This document shows positions 42,236 through 44,431 of a stretch of 44,431 nucleotides of DNA, piece by piece. This DNA is from Kiritimatiellia bacterium. GTDB taxonomy: Bacteria > Verrucomicrobiota > Kiritimatiellia > RFP12 > DVOR01. Location of the stretch: contig JAFYWN010000010.1 of NCBI GenBank assembly GCA_017558005.1, positions 1-44,431 on the forward strand. The letters are read 5' to 3'. The position numbers and the translations under genes were made by a program. The notes below the pieces were generated by a model, which saw only the letters and a list, made by a program, of their open reading frames with translations, did no database searches and was not told where the DNA came from. Position 1 is the stretch's first letter. Every line of letters starts with the position of its first letter.

Positions 42236-43765
42236 ATGTTGACGAAAGCCTATGCGGCCGCCGTGCAGGGCATCGGTGCGGCGCCAGTTGAGATTGAAGT
42301 CCACGCCGTTCCCTCTGAAGATCCACGCACCCGCGTGGTGGGATTGCCCGATGCGGCAGTGAAAGAGAGCACCGATCGTGTCCGCGCCGCCCTTAAAAAC
42401 AGTGGCTTCAAACTCAAGCCCGCGGCGGTCACCGTCAATCTTGCCCCTGCAGACTTGAAGAAAGAGGGTCCGCTCTACGATTTACCCATCGCCTTAGCAC
42501 TACTTGCCGCGGGCGATGTCATGCCCTTGCCACGCTTGGAGCAGGTGCCAATCGTGGGCGAACTCGCCCTCAGCGGCGAGGTGCGCCGCGTGAAAGGTGT
42601 TCTGCCCATCGTCTTAGCCTTGCGCGATAAGGGATTTAAGCAGGTCGCAGTGCCGGCGGGAAATGCCGATGAAGCGGCATTGGTGGAGGGCATTGAAGTG
42701 TGGCCTGTGCGCGATTTGCGTCAAGCCGCCGCCCTCTTCGCAGGACAAGTCGCACCAGAAGTGCACACGATTGATCGAGAAGCCGTCTTTTCGTTGCCCC
42801 CAGGTGGAGAAGATTTTGCCGATATCAAAGGACAAGAAGCCGCGCGCCGTGCCATTGAAGTGGCCGTGAGTGGCGGTCACAACATCCTCATGATTGGCTC
42901 GCCCGGTAGCGGTAAAACGATGCTGGCGCGCCGAATCCCTTCGATTCTGCCGCCGCTCTCCATGGAAGATGCCCTTGAAGTTACCGCCATTCACTCCGTG
43001 GCAGGCACCTTGAAGGAACACAATCTGATTCGCCAACGTCCCTTCCGTTCGCCGCACCACACCGTTTCCGATGCGGGGCTTATTGGCGGTGGCACCCATC
43101 CCACGCCCGGCGAAGTCTCACTCGCCCACCGCGGGGTCCTCTTCTTGGACGAATTACCCGAATTCCAACGTCACGTCCTTGAAGTCATGCGCCAACCCCT
43201 TGAAGACGGTGAAGTGACCATTGCCCGCACCGCAGGCACGCTCACCTTCCCCTCAGACTTCATGCTTGTGGCCGCCATGAATCCCTGCCCGTGTGGGTTT
43301 GCGGGCGACCCTAAACGCGAATGCCGCTGCAGCGAACCCCAAATGCGCCGTTATCGTTCAAAGATATCTGGTCCACTTTTAGATCGTATCGACCTTCACG
43401 TGGAAGTGCCCGCAGTTCCCTTTGAGGCGCTCTCGTCAAAAGAGCAGGGTGAATCCTCTGCCACGATTCGCGAACGCGTCCTGCGCGTCCGCGCCCTTCA
43501 AGCCGAACGCTATCGCGACCTGCCCGGCGTGCGGTGTAATGCAGACCTCCCCGCAGGAAAATTGCAGACCTTCTGCCCTGTTGACCCTGCCGCCGAAGCC
43601 ATTTTGAAGATGGCGATGAGCGAACTGGGCCTAACCGCACGTGCCTACACCCGCATCCTTCGCGTGGCCCGAACCATCGCCGACATGGACGGCGCAGAAG
43701 TAATTGGCCAACCCCACCTCTTCGAAGCCATCCAATACCGCGCCCTCGACCGCACCCAATGGTAA
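42236..43765 (+). CDS. comM: ComM / YifB-type Mg-chelatase-like ATPase
   Basis: A 509-residue AAA+ protein. The N-terminal Lon-protease-like fold (1-170) includes RTRVVGLPDAAVKEST. The central AAA+ Mg-chelatase domain has Walker A GSPGSGKT (221-228) and LFLDELPEF as Walker B. The zinc-like cysteine set CPCGF...ECRCS and the C-terminal Mg_chelatase_C domain follow. ComM is a hexameric helicase that helps branch migration in natural transformation. It starts one base after the GH20 stop (TAAGATG), so translation is likely coupled. Presence of ComM alone does not prove natural competence. Confidence 0.93.
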   Translation: MLTKAYAAAVQGIGAAPVEIEVHAVPSEDPRTRVVGLPDAAVKESTDRVRAALKNSGFKLKPAAVTVNLAPADLKKEGPLYDLPIALALLAAGDVMPLPRLEQVPIVGELALSGEVRRVKGVLPIVLALRDKGFKQVAVPAGNADEAALVEGIEVWPVRDLRQAAALFAGQVAPEVHTIDREAVFSLPPGGEDFADIKGQEAARRAIEVAVSGGHNILMIGSPGSGKTMLARRIPSILPPLSMEDALEVTAIHSVAGTLKEHNLIRQRPFRSPHHTVSDAGLIGGGTHPTPGEVSLAHRGVLFLDELPEFQRHVLEVMRQPLEDGEVTIARTAGTLTFPSDFMLVAAMNPCPCGFAGDPKRECRCSEPQMRRYRSKISGPLLDRIDLHVEVPAVPFEALSSKEQGESSATIRERVLRVRALQAERYRDLPGVRCNADLPAGKLQTFCPVDPAAEAILKMAMSELGLTARAYTRILRVARTIADMDGAEVIGQPHLFEAIQYRALDRTQW

Positions 43766-43794
43766 AACAGAAGGCGTTGCGTGCCTCGAGTTAA

Positions 43795-43907
43795 AGCGCC
43801 TTGGCACTGGTTGGCGCTGCTTCACATCGTCCACGGCATAGAGAAAAGAGGACGATGTGGGGGCTACTTCGCCCCCACGCCCCTCAGGCAGGGGTTCGCA
43901 CCCCTGC
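43795..43907. repeat. Palindrome cluster after comM
   Basis: Four hairpins follow comM: AGCGCC/GGCGCT (43795-43818), ACATCGTCC/GGACGATGT (43824-43858), GTGGGGGC-tacttc-GCCCCCAC (43857-43878) and GCAGGGGT-tcgc-ACCCCTGC (43888-43907). The first may end comM transcription. The second and third overlap by two bases, so they compete. Confidence 0.7.
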
Positions 43908-43916
43908 ACCCGCGGC

Positions 43917-43997
43917 AGGACTGAGTCCTGCACGCTACGCATCCTGACGGATGCTTTTACTGGTGCTCACGGGAGAAAAGGGGAGAAAGAAGTGAGG
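43917..43997. repeat. 81-nt direct repeat, copy 1
   Basis: 78 of 81 bases match 44115-44195. It contains a GCATCC-tgac-GGATGC hairpin (43939-43954) followed by TTTTA, and CTCAC...GTGAG arms at its right end. Confidence 0.85.
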
Positions 43998-44060
43998 ATG
44001 GAGATTCTTTTCTTTGCAGTCTTTGTAAAGGCGAGTCCGTAGGACGAGCACGGGGTAGAG

Positions 44061-44104
44061 CGCCCTGCGCTCTCGCAGGGGTGTGGGGGCGGCGCTCCCC
44101 CACA
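44061..44104. repeat. Palindromes between the direct repeats
   Basis: CCCTGCG/CGCAGGG and GTGGGGG-cggcgct-CCCCCAC lie here. They echo the motifs left of copy 1 in inverted order. Confidence 0.6.
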
Positions 44105-44114
44105 TCATTCAGTT

Positions 44115-44195
44115 AGGACTGAGTCTTGCATGCTACGCATCCTAACGGATGCTTTTACTGGTGCTCACGGGAGAAAAGGGGAGAAAGAAGTGAGG
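44115..44195. repeat. 81-nt direct repeat, copy 2
   Basis: The second copy, 198 bp after the first. Its three differences include one in the loop of the GCATCC/GGATGC hairpin (tgac to taac), leaving the stem intact. Confidence 0.85.
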
Positions 44196-44284
44196 TGGAG
44201 CATTACGTCATAAATGGTTAATATATCCTTAACCTATCCATAATCTATTTGAGCGACGGGCGGTTGCCTGTCCAATCTATCCAT

Positions 44285-44422
44285 ATGCAGTCCTTTACAT
44301 GCTTCGCGTAGCGCAAATCCGTCATACTCGGGGAGTGGAATGCGTAGCAGAACACTCCTCGCGCCGAGTTGAGCGGATTTGTAAGATTAGCGTTCTTGCG
44401 TTGAAAATACATGCAGTCCTTT
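44285..44422. repeat. Structured repeat, copy 2, with flanking direct repeats
   Basis: The core 44311-44410 is about 90% identical to 121-220. Arms are CAAATCCG (44314-44321) with CGGATTTG (44374-44381), ACTCGG with CCGAGT, and GGAGTG (44332-44337) with CACTCC (44353-44358). ATGCAGTCCTTT occurs on both sides (44285-44296 and 44411-44422), 126 bp apart. This suggests a longer tandem unit or a target duplication; copy 1 lacks these flanks. Confidence 0.75.
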
Positions 44423-44431
44423 GCACACATC

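Noticed and set aside
1..44431. rRNA, tRNA, insertion sequence or prophage genes
   Set aside because: None was recognised anywhere in the window. A tRNA scan would be needed to exclude tRNA genes fully.

Overview
The window looks like the replication-origin region of a bacterial chromosome of moderate GC content. It carries dnaA, dnaN and mnmG, clusters of DnaA-box-like 9-mers, and parS-like palindromes. Left of dnaA nearly all conserved genes are on the minus strand. Right of it mnmG and the fatty-acid genes are on the plus strand, so two forks moving outward would run with most transcription. Type II lipoprotein and secretion signals, a YbdG-type channel, FabV and a secreted GH20 enzyme suggest a Gram-negative-type bacterium, perhaps gut-associated or of the PVC group. 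That placement is an inference; no rRNA or other marker is present to prove it.

Left arm (0-14 kb, minus strand): a truncated gene start, a TRL-like lipoprotein, the arginine operon argJ-argB-argD, then a run transcribed as a 1271-residue DUF3857/transglutaminase protein, tsaD and recA, and an ACT-domain/UPF0210 pair. Small secreted and HTH/zinc-ribbon genes follow.

Origin region (14-23.8 kb): dnaN and dnaA are separated by an AT-rich gene-free segment that is the best oriC candidate (18.36-18.86 kb). Accessory genes are scattered around it: a small membrane protein, a Sel1-repeat protein, an HTH protein with an 8-residue repeat, a SLOG protein and an orphan. Three clusters of TTATCAACA boxes lie at 14.6, 18.4-18.85 and 23.1-23.2 kb. 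The DnaA recognition helix departs from the usual DHTTV motif in parallel with this non-standard box. A 30-codon remnant of a second, diverged dnaN with its own terminator lies 1.2 kb from the intact gene. A five-unit 22-bp array of palindromes sits just beyond the dnaA terminator.

mnmG (23.8-26.3 kb) is unusual. It is about 200 residues longer than normal, and the extra segment contains four parS-like 16-mers spaced exactly 66 bp apart. I consider this the main discovery candidate: a chromosomal centromere array carried inside the open reading frame of a tRNA-modification gene. A 2.5-kb stretch without a recognisable gene follows, including a 96-nt tract with no C.

Right arm (28.8-43.8 kb): the fabH-fabF-fabZ-fabV type II fatty-acid operon ending in a strong terminator; a minus-strand trio (HAD hydrolase, large membrane protein, unknown protein); a 23-bp tandem array; then a plus-strand set with a small membrane protein, a metallo-beta-lactamase/beta-CASP nuclease, a YbdG-like mechanosensitive channel, a GH20 hexosaminidase and comM. 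The last 650 bp hold palindromes and a duplicated 81-nt element. A ~100-nt structured repeat with a compensatory base change occurs at both ends of the window.
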